64,000 bases of DNA from Luteimicrobium xylanilyticum (GTDB lineage: Bacteria > Actinomycetota > Actinomycetes > Actinomycetales > Cellulomonadaceae). Under the pieces are notes generated by a model that saw only the letters and a program-made list of their open reading frames with translations, was not told the DNA's origin and did no database searches. Position 1 is the stretch's first letter. Each line of letters opens with the position of its first letter. The DNA lies in NCBI RefSeq assembly GCF_009429125.1, contig NZ_CP045529.1, positions 2,356,001 through 2,420,000 of the forward strand, read 5' to 3'. Shown here one piece after another: positions 1 to 8,811 of the stretch. The position numbers were made by a program, and so were the translations under genes.

Positions 1-705
1 GCCGTGGGTTCCGTCGCCTCGCGCGGAGGCGTCCAGGATCCCCAGGAGCGCGGCGACCGCTGCGGCGTCACCCGCGTCGGGGACGTGGGCCGGGTCGGTC
101 GCGGGGCCGTCGGCCGCGTCGGTGCCGTCGGCGACGGCGTCCCGCGCGAGGCCCGCGAGCGCGCGCACGTCTGCCGCCGGCGACGCACCGGTGCCGGGTG
201 GCGCCACGGAGGGCTGCAGGTGGCAGCGCCCGTCGTCGTCGACGACGACCCGGTCGGCGGTGACCCCGCCCTGCGCGAGGCCTGCCGCGTGGAGGGCACC
301 GAGAGCGTGGCCCACTCCTGTGACGATCGTCACGACCTCTCCGGCGCGCAGGGCACCGCGGCGCGCGAGGACGTCCCGCAGGGGCGTCCCGGTGCCGCCG
401 CGGAGCACGACGGCAAGCTCTCCCCCGGCCTCGACGACGGTCGCGACACGGGCGACGTGGGCGTGCTCGACGGTCCGCAGCCGTGCGACGCGCTCGTCGA
501 CGGCGGGGCCGAGCTCCGCCCGGCGTAGGACCTGCAGGGCGCAGGCTGCGCCGTCGGGTGCGCGGACCGCCCAGGCGCCGCCCACGCGTGCGGCGCCGGT
601 GTACCCGGCCGCCTGGAGGGCCTCGCGGACCGGGCCGCCGGGGACGTCCCGGGCGGCTCTCTCACCGGACGCGGCCGGCGGACGGGGCTCGCTCGGACCT
701 GTCAT
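1..705 (-). CDS. Protein kinase-like protein, probable pseudokinase (partial, runs off left edge)
   Basis: An open frame starts at ATG 705 and stays open for 235 codons to the left edge, so the C-terminal part is missing. Residues about 55-170 read like the fold of a Ser/Thr protein kinase: a strand-rich start, a segment with EHAHVARV, and a later HAAG-LAQGG stretch where kinases have the catalytic loop. There the usual HGD/HRD-x4-N pattern is replaced by QGG-VTAD-R, so both the catalytic Asp and the Asn are gone. It is divergent from lipB (101 bases between starts). The kinase relationship comes from pattern reading and the pseudokinase call is inference; no substrate can be named. Confidence 0.6.
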   Translation of the reverse strand, partial: MTGPSEPRPPAASGERAARDVPGGPVREALQAAGYTGAARVGGAWAVRAPDGAACALQVLRRAELGPAVDERVARLRTVEHAHVARVATVVEAGGELAVVLRGGTGTPLRDVLARRGALRAGEVVTIVTGVGHALGALHAAGLAQGGVTADRVVVDDDGRCHLQPSVAPPGTGASPAADVRALAGLARDAVADGTDAADGPATDPAHVPDAGDAAAVAALLGILDASARGDGTHG

Positions 706-792
706 GGAGACATCGAACAGGAAACCGGCCGACCGCACGTCGGTTGTCCACAGGCGGTACGGACGGCCGCAGGAGCACCCACCGACCGGGTC

Positions 793-798
793 TAGCCT
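793..798 (+). promoter_or_regulatory. -10 box of lipB, leaderless-type
   Basis: TAGCCT ends 7 bases before the lipB ATG at 806 and there is no Shine-Dalgarno between them. Transcription would begin at or next to the start codon, giving a leaderless mRNA. Confidence 0.5.
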
Positions 799-805
799 GG
801 GGACC

Positions 806-1450
806 ATGCGCTTCGCTCCGCTCGGGCTCGGCACCGTCCACTCGCCCTACCAGCCGACGTGGGAGCTGCAGCGCAGCATCCATGCCGAGGTCGCCGCCGG
901 CGAGCGTCAGGACACGGTCCTCCTCGTGGAGCACGAACCCGTCTACACGGCCGGGCGACGCACCCACCGCGACGAGCGCCCCGACGACGGCACGCCCGTC
1001 GTCGACGTGGACCGCGGCGGCAAGGTCACCTGGCACGGCCCGGGCCAGCTCGTCGCCTACCCGATCGTGCGGCTGCGCACGCCGATCGACGTCGTCGCCT
1101 ACGTGCGCTGCCTCGAACAGGCCGTGATCGACGTCTGCGCTGAGCTCGGCCTCGAGACCATCCGCGTCGAGGGCAGGTCCGGGGTGTGGTTCGCCGCCGA
1201 CGGCGCGCGCCGCGAGCGCAAGGTCTGCGCGATCGGCGTCCGCGTCGCCAAGGGCGTGACGATGCACGGCCTCGCCCTCAACTGCAACCCGGACCTCGGG
1301 GAGTTCGGCCGGATCGTGCCGTGCGGCATCAGCGACGCGGACGTCACGTCGCTGTCGGCCGAGCTCGGCCGGACGGTGACGATCCAGGAGGTCCGTCCCC
1401 TGCTCGAGCGTGCGCTCACCGACGCGCTCGCCCCCGTCGTCGCGGACTAG
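806..1450 (+). CDS. lipB: Lipoyl(octanoyl) transferase LipB
   Basis: Moves octanoyl groups from octanoyl-ACP to lipoyl domains of target enzymes such as the 2-oxoacid dehydrogenases, in the cytoplasm; LipA then inserts sulfur. The 214-residue protein has the family length. It shows the signature [12 protein letters not shown] (residues 70-81), the catalytic lysine in ERKVCAIG (Lys139) and the catalytic cysteine in RIVPCGI (Cys173). ATG 806 was chosen over longer in-frame starts because the family begins here and a -10 box lies 7 bases upstream. lipA follows after 61 bases, the standard actinobacterial pair. Confidence 0.95.
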   Translation: MRFAPLGLGTVHSPYQPTWELQRSIHAEVAAGERQDTVLLVEHEPVYTAGRRTHRDERPDDGTPVVDVDRGGKVTWHGPGQLVAYPIVRLRTPIDVVAYVRCLEQAVIDVCAELGLETIRVEGRSGVWFAADGARRERKVCAIGVRVAKGVTMHGLALNCNPDLGEFGRIVPCGISDADVTSLSAELGRTVTIQEVRPLLERALTDALAPVVAD

Positions 1451-1511
1451 GCTGGACGACGCCCGCACGCCGCCCCCGACCGGGGCCGGCGACCACCACC
1501 TGGGAGACAGC

Positions 1512-2513
1512 GTGACCATCGCACCCGAGGGCCGTCGCATGCTGCGCATCGAGGCCCGCAACGCGGCCACCCCCATCGAGAAGAAGCCGTCGTGGATCAA
1601 GACGCGCGCGACGATGGGTCCGGAGTACACCGAGCTGAAGGGCCTGGTGCGTTCCGAAGGACTGCACACCGTGTGCGAGGAAGCGGGCTGTCCCAACATC
1701 TTCGAGTGCTGGGAGGACCGCGAGGCGACGTTCCTCATCGGTGGCGACCAGTGCACGCGGCGCTGCGACTTCTGCCAGATCGACACGGGCAAGCCCGCGG
1801 AGTTCGACGCGGACGAGCCGCGCCGCGTCGCCGAGTCGGTGCAGGCGATGGGTCTGCGCTACTCGACGGTCACCGGTGTCGCGCGCGACGACCTGGCCGA
1901 CGGCGGTGCCTGGCTCTACGCGGAGACCGTCCGCCAGATCCACGCGATGAACCCGGGCACGGGTGTCGAGCTCCTCATCCCCGACTTCAACGCGATCCCG
2001 GAGCTCCTCGACGAGGTGTTCGGCTCGCGCCCCGAGGTCCTCGCGCACAACCTCGAGACGGTGCCGCGCATCTTCAAGCAGATCCGCCCCGGGTTCCGGT
2101 ACGAGCGGTCGCTGTCGGTCCTCACGCAGGCCCGCGAGGCAGGCCTGGTCACCAAGTCGAACCTCATCCTCGGCATGGGCGAGACCATCGACGAGGCCAA
2201 GTCCGCCCTGCAGGACCTGCACGACGCGGGCTGCGACCTCATCACCATCACGCAGTACCTGCGCCCGTCGCTGCGCCACCACCCGATCGACCGGTGGGTC
2301 AAGCCCGAGGAGTTCGTCGAGCTGTCGGAGGAGGCCGAGCGGATCGGCTTCCTCGGCGTCATGTCGGGTCCGCTGGTGCGGTCGTCGTACCGCGCCGGCC
2401 GCCTGTGGGGGCAGGCCATGACGCGCCGCGGGGAGACCATCCCCGAGGCGCTCGCGCACCTCGCCCAGCCGACGACGTCGCGCCAGGAGGCCGCGTCCCT
2501 GCTCGCCCGCTGA
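1512..2513 (+). CDS. lipA: Lipoyl synthase LipA (radical SAM)
   Basis: Inserts two sulfur atoms into octanoylated lipoyl domains to make lipoate. The 333-residue protein has both iron-sulfur sites: the auxiliary cluster cysteines Cys55, Cys60 and Cys66 ([12 protein letters not shown]) and the radical SAM CxxxCxxC motif CTRRCDFC (Cys81, Cys85, Cys88). GTG 1512 is preferred because GGGAGAC lies just upstream; the ATG ten codons in (1539) is the alternative. It sits 61 bases after lipB. Its products serve enzymes such as the pyruvate dehydrogenase whose E1, aceE, is elsewhere in this window. Confidence 0.95.
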   Translation: MTIAPEGRRMLRIEARNAATPIEKKPSWIKTRATMGPEYTELKGLVRSEGLHTVCEEAGCPNIFECWEDREATFLIGGDQCTRRCDFCQIDTGKPAEFDADEPRRVAESVQAMGLRYSTVTGVARDDLADGGAWLYAETVRQIHAMNPGTGVELLIPDFNAIPELLDEVFGSRPEVLAHNLETVPRIFKQIRPGFRYERSLSVLTQAREAGLVTKSNLILGMGETIDEAKSALQDLHDAGCDLITITQYLRPSLRHHPIDRWVKPEEFVELSEEAERIGFLGVMSGPLVRSSYRAGRLWGQAMTRRGETIPEALAHLAQPTTSRQEAASLLAR

Positions 2514-2563
2514 GGGCGGTCCGGACGGGCCGACGACGGCGCCCGGCCCGCCCGGCGCCCCGG

Positions 2564-2569
2564 TAGACT
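2564..2569 (+). promoter_or_regulatory. -10 box of the DUF4191 gene, leaderless-type
   Basis: TAGACT ends 8 bases before ATG 2578 and no Shine-Dalgarno is visible, so the transcript probably starts at the start codon. Confidence 0.45.
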
Positions 2570-2577
2570 GCCGGATT

Positions 2578-3318
2578 ATGGCCCGCAGCAAGGACACGTC
2601 GAAGGGCGCCGGCGCAGAGTCGTCGAGCGAGCCCAAGCAGAAGAAGCAGCGCTGGTACCACCAGGTGTGGTCCGCGTACACGATGACCCGCCGCAGCGAT
2701 CCCGCGGTCACGTGGTGGGTCCTCGGCGTGTTCGTCGCGGTCGTGGCCGTGGCGACGCTCGTCGGCTTCCTGTTCGGCGGCCACTGGATCTCCGGCCTGA
2801 TCGTCGGCGTCCCGTTCGGCCTGCTGGGCGGCATGTTCGTCCTCACGCGGCGCGCCGAGGCGGCCGCCTACCAGCAGATCGAGGGCAAGCCCGGCGCGAC
2901 GCGCGCCGCGCTCGGGTCGGTCCGCCGCGGCGGCTGGAGCTTCGACGAGGAGCCCGTCGCGTTCGAGGCCCGCACCCAGGACCTCGTGTTCCGCGGTGTC
3001 GGTCGCGCGGGCGTGCTGCTCGTCGCCGAGGGCCCCTCGGGGCGCGCGACCCGGCTGCTCGAGTCCGAGAAGAAGCGCACCGCGCGCGTCGTCGCGGGCG
3101 TCCCGATCACGACGCTCGAGTGTGGCAACGGCGAGGGTCAGGTGCCGCTGCGCAAGCTCGTGAAGACCGTCCAGAAGATGAAGCCGACGCTCACGAAGGC
3201 GGAGGTCGCCGAGGTCTCCAAGCGCCTGCGCGCGCTGGGTGGCGCGAAGCTCCCGATCCCGAAGGGCATCGACCCGACGCGCGCCCGCCCGGACCGCAAG
3301 AGCCTGCGCGGCCGCTGA
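2578..3318 (+). CDS. DUF4191 family membrane protein
   Basis: The 246-residue protein matches the actinobacterial DUF4191 family by its KKQRWYHQVW start and its position after lipA. A basic N-terminus (1-40) is followed by two close membrane helices (about 44-68 and 70-88), then a soluble C-terminal domain rich in Arg and Lys that ends KSLRGR. No catalytic motif is visible and the function is unknown. The gene ends in a hairpin shared with the convergent RDD gene. Confidence 0.8.
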   Translation: MARSKDTSKGAGAESSSEPKQKKQRWYHQVWSAYTMTRRSDPAVTWWVLGVFVAVVAVATLVGFLFGGHWISGLIVGVPFGLLGGMFVLTRRAEAAAYQQIEGKPGATRAALGSVRRGGWSFDEEPVAFEARTQDLVFRGVGRAGVLLVAEGPSGRATRLLESEKKRTARVVAGVPITTLECGNGEGQVPLRKLVKTVQKMKPTLTKAEVAEVSKRLRALGGAKLPIPKGIDPTRARPDRKSLRGR

Positions 3319-3330
3319 CCCGTCGCGCCC

Positions 3331-3371
3331 CGAAGCCCCCGTCCCCGACCGTCGTCGGGCACGGGGCTTCG
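3331..3371. terminator. Bidirectional hairpin between the DUF4191 and RDD genes
   Basis: CGAAGCCCC at 3331-3339 pairs with GGGGCTTCG at 3363-3371, with further pairing inside the loop (CCCGAC/GTCGGG). It lies between two convergent genes and can serve both. There is no long T-tract. Confidence 0.65.
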
Positions 3372-3387
3372 TGCTTGTGCGGGCTCC

Positions 3388-3831
3388 TCAGCGGCGGACG
3401 ATGGCCGTCCCGGCGATCCGGTCGTGCAGCCCGCGCCCGTCCCCGTCCCAGACGACGGCTGGGATCACGAGGCACACGAGCACCGACCGCACGAGGGCCC
3501 GCAGCAGGCCAGGGGGCCCGTCGGGGGCATCGGCGACGAGCCGCCGCACGCGGAGCCCGAGCACGCGGTGCCCGATCGTGAAGCCGGCGGTGCCGACGAG
3601 GACGACGTTCTCCCCGAGGAAGATCAGCAGCGTCGCCCACGAGCTCCCGCCGAAGAAGCCCAGGCTCACGGCCCAGCAGAGCGCCCAGTCGATCAGCAGG
3701 GCGACGATCCGCCGCCCGAGGGGCGCGAGCGATCCCGGGCCGTCCGGGGGCAGGCCGAGCCTCGAGCCGCGGGTGGACGGGCCGCCGGGCGTGCCCTCGA
3801 GCCAGGAGCCGATCTCGTCACGTGACACCAC
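3388..3831 (-). CDS. RDD family membrane protein
   Basis: A 147-residue RDD-domain protein. Membrane segments lie at about residues 50-75, 80-100 and 115-135, and the typical motifs are present: RRIVALLIDW near the first helix, GFTIGHRVLGLRVR in the middle and GLHDRIAGTAIV at the end. RDD proteins are small membrane proteins of largely unknown or transport-related role. GTG 3831 is chosen because the -10-like TACCCT ends exactly 6 bases upstream; GTG 3828 is the next codon. It is divergent from glnA. Confidence 0.85.
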   Translation of the reverse strand: MVSRDEIGSWLEGTPGGPSTRGSRLGLPPDGPGSLAPLGRRIVALLIDWALCWAVSLGFFGGSSWATLLIFLGENVVLVGTAGFTIGHRVLGLRVRRLVADAPDGPPGLLRALVRSVLVCLVIPAVVWDGDGRGLHDRIAGTAIVRR

Positions 3832-3837
3832 CGAACC

Positions 3838-3843
3838 AGGGTA
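3838..3843 (-). promoter_or_regulatory. -10 box of the RDD gene, leaderless-type
   Basis: TACCCT on the minus strand ends 6 bases before GTG 3831. It supports that start over the neighbouring GTG and suggests a leaderless transcript. Confidence 0.45.
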
Positions 3844-3927
3844 CGGGGGCTGCCTGGGCGCCGGGCGCCGTCGGGAACCCCGACTGTCCCCCACGTGAGA
3901 CGAACTCGTCACACGGTGCCCCCACGC

Positions 3928-3965
3928 GTAACGTGCCTGAAACACGACCTACACGGAGGCGAAAC
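3928..3965 (+). promoter_or_regulatory. GlnR operator upstream of glnA
   Basis: Reads GTAAC-n6-GAAAC-n6-TACAC-n6-GAAAC with every spacer exactly six bases. This matches the actinobacterial GlnR consensus of two a/b half-site pairs (gTnAC-n6-GaAAC); only the first base of the third box deviates. A -10-like TAGGTT lies just downstream near 3976. The site predicts nitrogen-dependent control of glnA by a GlnR regulator encoded elsewhere. Confidence 0.8.
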
Positions 3966-4026
3966 CGCCTCGCCCTAGGTTCGAGACGCCCCGAGACGGG
4001 GCTCCACCGATCAAGGAGTTCATCGC

Positions 4027-5451
4027 ATGTTCAAGAGCGCGGAAGAGGCGATCGCCTTCACGCGGGAGCAGGATGTCGAGTTCGTCGACGTGCGTTTCTG
4101 CGACCTGCCCGGTGTCCAGCAGCACTTCAACATCCCGATCTCGGAGTTCGAGGACGCCGCGTTCACGGACGGCATGATGTTCGACGGTTCGTCGATCCGT
4201 GGCTTCCAGGCGATCCACGAGTCGGACATGAAGCTCATCCCCGACGTGCAGACGGCGTTCGTCGACCCGTTCCGCAAGCACAAGACGCTCGTGGTGAACT
4301 TCTCGATCGTCGACCCGTTCACCGACGAGTCCTACTCGCGCGACCCGCGCAACATCGCCGCCAAGGCCGAGGCGTACCTGAAGTCGACCGGCATCGCGGA
4401 CACCGCGTTCTTCGCGCCCGAGGCCGAGTTCTACATCTTCGACGACGTCCGGTTCTCCACGAACCAGCACGAGTCGTTCTACTCGGTCGACTCCAACGAG
4501 GCGGCGTGGAACACCGGCCGCGACGAGGAGGACGGCAACCTCGGCTACAAGACCCGGTACAAGGGCGGCTACTTCCCCGTCTCCCCCAACGACCAGATGG
4601 CCGACCTGCGCGACGACATGGTCGCCATGCTCGGCGAGGTCGGCCTGCAGGTCGAGCGCGCGCACCACGAGGTGGGCACCGCCGGCCAGCAGGAGATCAA
4701 CTACCGCTTCAACACGCTGCAGCACGCGGCCGACGACCTGATGAAGTTCAAGTACGTCATCAAGAACGTCGCCTGGCAGGCCGGCAAGACGGTCACCTTC
4801 ATGCCGAAGCCCCTCTTCGGCGACAACGGCTCGGGCATGCACTCGCACCAGTCCCTCTGGAAGGACGGCGAGCCGCTGTTCTTCGACGAGAAGGGCTACG
4901 GCGGCCTGTCCGACATCGCCCGCTGGTACATCGGCGGTCTGCTGAAGCACGCGCCGTCGCTGCTCGCGTTCACGAACCCGTCCGTGAACTCCTACCGCCG
5001 CCTGGTCCCCGGCTTCGAGGCCCCGGTCAACCTGGTGTACTCGGCGCGCAACCGCTCCGCGTGCATCCGCATCCCGGTGACGGGCTCGTCCCCCAAGGCC
5101 AAGCGCATCGAGTTCCGCGTGCCGGACCCGTCGAGCAACCCGTACCTGGCGTTCGCCGCGATGCTCATGGCGGGCATCGACGGTATCCAGAACCGGATCG
5201 AGCCGCCGGAGCCCGTCGACAAGGACCTGTACGAGCTGCCCCCGGAGGAGCACGCGCAGATCCAGCAGGTCCCCGGCTCGCTCGACGCGGTCCTGGACCG
5301 GCTCGAGGCCGACCACGACTTCCTCACGCAGGGCGACGTGTTCACGCCGGACCTCATCGAGACGTGGATCGCCTACAAGCGTGCGAACGAGATCGACCCG
5401 GTGCGTCTGCGGCCGACCCCGCACGAGTTCGAGCTGTACTACGACGTCTGA
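4027..5451 (+). CDS. glnA: Glutamine synthetase type I (GlnA), adenylylatable
   Basis: Makes glutamine from glutamate, ammonia and ATP; active as a cytoplasmic dodecamer. The 474-residue length and the [11 protein letters not shown] motif mark the type I-beta enzyme. The adenylylation site is present: Tyr402 in [10 protein letters not shown], the target of GlnE, whose gene lies just downstream on the other strand. AAGGAG precedes ATG 4027. Upstream are a GlnR operator and a long leader. Regulation is therefore likely double: transcriptional by GlnR and covalent by GlnE. Confidence 0.97.
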   Translation: MFKSAEEAIAFTREQDVEFVDVRFCDLPGVQQHFNIPISEFEDAAFTDGMMFDGSSIRGFQAIHESDMKLIPDVQTAFVDPFRKHKTLVVNFSIVDPFTDESYSRDPRNIAAKAEAYLKSTGIADTAFFAPEAEFYIFDDVRFSTNQHESFYSVDSNEAAWNTGRDEEDGNLGYKTRYKGGYFPVSPNDQMADLRDDMVAMLGEVGLQVERAHHEVGTAGQQEINYRFNTLQHAADDLMKFKYVIKNVAWQAGKTVTFMPKPLFGDNGSGMHSHQSLWKDGEPLFFDEKGYGGLSDIARWYIGGLLKHAPSLLAFTNPSVNSYRRLVPGFEAPVNLVYSARNRSACIRIPVTGSSPKAKRIEFRVPDPSSNPYLAFAAMLMAGIDGIQNRIEPPEPVDKDLYELPPEEHAQIQQVPGSLDAVLDRLEADHDFLTQGDVFTPDLIETWIAYKRANEIDPVRLRPTPHEFELYYDV

Positions 5452-5472
5452 TCGGTACGTCGCAGTACGAGT

Positions 5473-5510
5473 GCCGACGGCGCTCTCCCCGCGGGGAGGG
5501 CGCCGTCGGT
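5473..5510. terminator. Hairpin terminator between glnA and glnE
   Basis: GCCGACGGCGC at 5473-5483 pairs with GCGCCGTCGGT at 5500-5510 (last pair G-U), and the loop pairs again as TCTCCCC/GGGGAGG. It lies 21 bases after glnA and faces the 3' end of glnE, so it can end both transcripts. Confidence 0.75.
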
Positions 5511-5580
5511 GCGTGAGGCGCTCGACCGGCCCGAGCGGACCTGCCGGGCACCACAGACGACGGCGCGCGCAGCGCGCGGC

Positions 5581-8500
5581 CTACTCCTCGCCGTAGAACA
5601 CGCGGTCGACGACGGCACGCGCCCGACGCGCGGTGCGCAGGTAGCAGTCCTCGAGGTCGACGCCCGTCCCGTCGAAGCGGAGCACGGCGGCCAGGCCGGA
5701 CAGGTCGTGGCTCACGTGCGGCAGCACGTCGACCGCCTGCCCCGTGGAACGCCCTGACCAGAGCACGTTCGCGGCGCGGAGCCGCGATGCGAGCAGCCAC
5801 GCTTCCGCGAGCTCCTCCACGTCGCCCTCGTCCACGAGCCCCGCGGCGGCGGCCGCACGCAGGGCCTTCAGCGTCTCGGTGGTGCGCAGCTCGGGCACCT
5901 CGTGCGCGTGCTGGAGCTGGAGAAGCTGCGCCGTCCACTCGACGTCCGAGATGCCGCCCCGGCCCAGCTTGAGGTGCCGGGTCGGCTCGATGCCGCGCGG
6001 CAGGCGCTCGGCCTCGACGCGCGCCTTGATCCGGCGGATCTCGCGCACTGTCGCCAGGTCGATCCCGCCGTCCGGGTAGCGCAGTCCGTCGATGAGCGTC
6101 ACGAACCGCTCGCCGAGGCCACGGTCTCCCGCGACCGGCCGGGCGCGGAGCAGCGCCTGCGCCTCCCAGGGAGACGACCACCGGCCGTAGTACTCGGCGT
6201 ACGAGTCGAGGCTGCGCACGAGCGGCCCGCTGCGGCCTTCCGGGCGCAGGTCGGCGTCGACGGCCAGCGCGGGCTCGGCGCCGAGCTTCGAGCAGATGGT
6301 CCGCAGCCGCGTGGCGACCGACAGCGCGAACGCCTGGGCGGCACCCGCGTCGACCCCGGGCCGCGGGTCGTGCACGAACAGCACGTCCGCGTCGGAGCCG
6401 TAGCCCATCTCGCAGCCGCCTAGACGGCCCATCCCCACGACGAGCAGGTCGCTCGGAGAGTCGTCGGGGCTCGTCCCGTACCCGAGCTCGGCGCGCGCCT
6501 CGAAGGCGGCGATCCGCAGCGCCCCGACGAGGACGACCTCGGCCGCCGCGGAGATCGCCTCCATCGCCGGCACGGTGCCGGTCAGGCCGAGGAGCTCCGC
6601 CGCCGCGGTGCGGGCCAGCTCCCGACGGCGCACGGCGCGCAGGGTCGTCGTCGCGGGCTGCACCTCGTCGGCGCGCGTGAGGACGGCGTCGACCTCGCTG
6701 TCGAGACGTGCCAGGTCGCGTGGCGCGAGGTCCCTGTCCTCGTCGAGCCACGCGACCGACTCGGGCGAACGAGCCAGCGCGTCGGCGACGTACTGGGAGT
6801 TCGCGAGCAGCGTCGCGAGGCGGCGGGCCGCGAACCCGGAGTCGCGCAGGAGCTTCAGGTACCAGGGGGTGGTGCCGAGCGTGTCGGAGAGCTTGCGGAA
6901 GGCGAGGAGGCCACGGTCCGGGTCGACGCCGTCGGCGAACCAGCCGAGCATCACGGGCAGGAGCTGACGTTGGATCGCGGCCCGCCTCGTCACACCGTCG
7001 GTGAGCGCCTGGATGTGACGCATCGCGCCCACGGGATCGCGGTAGCCGATGGCCGCGAGCCGAGCCCTCGCGGCCTCGGGCGCGAGGCTCGCCTCCTCCT
7101 CGGACAGCTGTGCCGTCGCGGGGAGGAGGGGCCGGTAGAACAGCTCCTCGTGCAGGGTGCGGACCTCGCGTCGGGTCGCCCGCCAGCGCTCGACCATCCC
7201 GTCGTCGCCCTCGGCGTGCATGCCGAGCGAGCGCGCGAGGCGGCGCAGGTCGGCGTCGGCGGTGGGCATGAGGTGGGTGCGGCGCAGCCGGTAGAGCTGG
7301 ATCCGGTGCTCGAGCGCCCGCAGGAAGCGGTAGCAGACCGCGAGCCGTGCCGCGTGGGCGCGTCCGACGTACCCGGCGTCGGACAGGGCGGCGAGGGCCG
7401 TGAGGGTGTTGGGGCTGCGGATCGACTCGTCGGCGCGCCCGTGCACGAGCTGCAGGAGCTGCACCGTGAACTCGACGTCACGGAGCCCACCCTTGCCGAG
7501 CTTGATCTGCCGGTCGGCTTCGGCGGCCGGGACGTGGTCCTCGACGCGGCGGCGCATGGCCTGCGAGTCCTCGACGAAGTGCTCGCGCTCGACCGCACGC
7601 CAGACGAACGGGTCGACGGCGTCCCGGTAGGCGCGTCCGAGCTCGGCGTCGCCCGCGACCGGGCGCGCCTTGAGCAGGGCCTGGAACTCCCACGTCTTGG
7701 CCCACCGCTCGTAGTAGGCCAGGTGGCTCGCGAGGGTTCGCACGAGCGGCCCCTGCTTGCCCTCGGGTCGCAGCGCGGCGTCGACCGCCCACAGCGGCGG
7801 CTCCCCCGACGGCGCCGCGCACGCTCGCATGAGCCCGGTCGCGAGGCGGGTGCCGACGGCGACGGCGTACTCCTCGTCGTACCCGGGCTCGGGTTCGACG
7901 ACGTAGACGACGTCCACGTCGGAGACGTAGTTGAGCTCGCGACCGCCGGTCTTGCCCATGCCGATGACGGCGAGGCGGACGCCCGCGCCGTGGTCGTCGA
8001 GCTCCGCTCGCGACAGTGCGAGCGCGCCCTCGAGCGCGGCGGAGGCGAGGTCGGCGAGTGCGGCAGCGACCCCGGGGAGGCGGCTGAGCGGCTCGCCGCA
8101 GCACAGGTCGGCGGCCGCGATGCGCAGGAGGCGCGCACGGTAGGCGTGCCGGAGCGCGTCGACCCCGTCGGCGCCGGTGAGCCTGGCGAGCGGCGCCCGG
8201 TCGTCGGGATCGGCGCCGACGGCGCCGAGCAGCTCCGCTCGGACGTCGGCGACGGGCCGGCCGAGCGCCGGCACGGGGTCGGCCAGGACCTCGAGGAGCT
8301 CGGGGTGGCGGACGAGCTCGTCGCCGAGCGCCGCAGACGCACCGAGCACGGCGAGGAGTCGCTGCCGGACGACGACGGCCGGAACGGCGACCGGCTGACT
8401 CTCCACCTCAGGTCGAGAGTCGGCGTCCGGCGTCGTGCCGCCCCCGCCCGGACCCTCACCCTCAGGTTCAGGTCGAGGCGTTCCCCCGCGTGCGGGCACG

Positions 8501-8811
8501 AGCGACGGGACGCCGTCGTGGTCGAACACGGACGTCAGCACGCGGCCCAGGAGCTCGAGCGGCGAGTCGTCGACGTCCTCCGAGTACCGACGTCCCGCCG
8601 CCTCGGCGAGCCGGATCAGCGCGAGCAGGGCGAGGTCGGGGTCCGCCGTCGCACCCAGCGCGTCGAGCAGCGGCGAGGTCGCGTCGACCGGCCCGACGAG
8701 CGCCTCGAGGGCCGGGTCCGCCAGGAACGCCGTGGCGCGGGAGACGTCGGCGAAACCCAGACGAGTGAGGCGTCCGGACAGCGTCTGCGGGCGGCGCGTC
8801 GCGGGAGTCAC
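5581..8811 (-). CDS. glnE: Bifunctional glutamine synthetase adenylyltransferase / adenylyl-removing enzyme GlnE
   Basis: Adds AMP to, and removes it from, the tyrosine of type I glutamine synthetase, tuning it to nitrogen status. The 1076-residue protein has two nucleotidyltransferase domains. The N-terminal one has GMGKTGGRELNYVSDVDVVY; the C-terminal one has GMGRLGGCEMGYGSDADVLF. Their acidic pairs are intact. The GTG start at 8811 overlaps the glnA2 stop by GTGA, so translation is probably coupled. Longer in-frame starts inside glnA2 were rejected for this reason. It converges on its substrate gene glnA. Confidence 0.95.
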   Translation of the reverse strand: MTPATRRPQTLSGRLTRLGFADVSRATAFLADPALEALVGPVDATSPLLDALGATADPDLALLALIRLAEAAGRRYSEDVDDSPLELLGRVLTSVFDHDGVPSLVPARGGTPRPEPEGEGPGGGGTTPDADSRPEVESQPVAVPAVVVRQRLLAVLGASAALGDELVRHPELLEVLADPVPALGRPVADVRAELLGAVGADPDDRAPLARLTGADGVDALRHAYRARLLRIAAADLCCGEPLSRLPGVAAALADLASAALEGALALSRAELDDHGAGVRLAVIGMGKTGGRELNYVSDVDVVYVVEPEPGYDEEYAVAVGTRLATGLMRACAAPSGEPPLWAVDAALRPEGKQGPLVRTLASHLAYYERWAKTWEFQALLKARPVAGDAELGRAYRDAVDPFVWRAVEREHFVEDSQAMRRRVEDHVPAAEADRQIKLGKGGLRDVEFTVQLLQLVHGRADESIRSPNTLTALAALSDAGYVGRAHAARLAVCYRFLRALEHRIQLYRLRRTHLMPTADADLRRLARSLGMHAEGDDGMVERWRATRREVRTLHEELFYRPLLPATAQLSEEEASLAPEAARARLAAIGYRDPVGAMRHIQALTDGVTRRAAIQRQLLPVMLGWFADGVDPDRGLLAFRKLSDTLGTTPWYLKLLRDSGFAARRLATLLANSQYVADALARSPESVAWLDEDRDLAPRDLARLDSEVDAVLTRADEVQPATTTLRAVRRRELARTAAAELLGLTGTVPAMEAISAAAEVVLVGALRIAAFEARAELGYGTSPDDSPSDLLVVGMGRLGGCEMGYGSDADVLFVHDPRPGVDAGAAQAFALSVATRLRTICSKLGAEPALAVDADLRPEGRSGPLVRSLDSYAEYYGRWSSPWEAQALLRARPVAGDRGLGERFVTLIDGLRYPDGGIDLATVREIRRIKARVEAERLPRGIEPTRHLKLGRGGISDVEWTAQLLQLQHAHEVPELRTTETLKALRAAAAAGLVDEGDVEELAEAWLLASRLRAANVLWSGRSTGQAVDVLPHVSHDLSGLAAVLRFDGTGVDLEDCYLRTARRARAVVDRVFYGEE

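Noticed and set aside
4-528. A forward frame at the left edge
   Set aside because: Its composition is of shadow type and the minus-strand frame shows kinase-like patterning.
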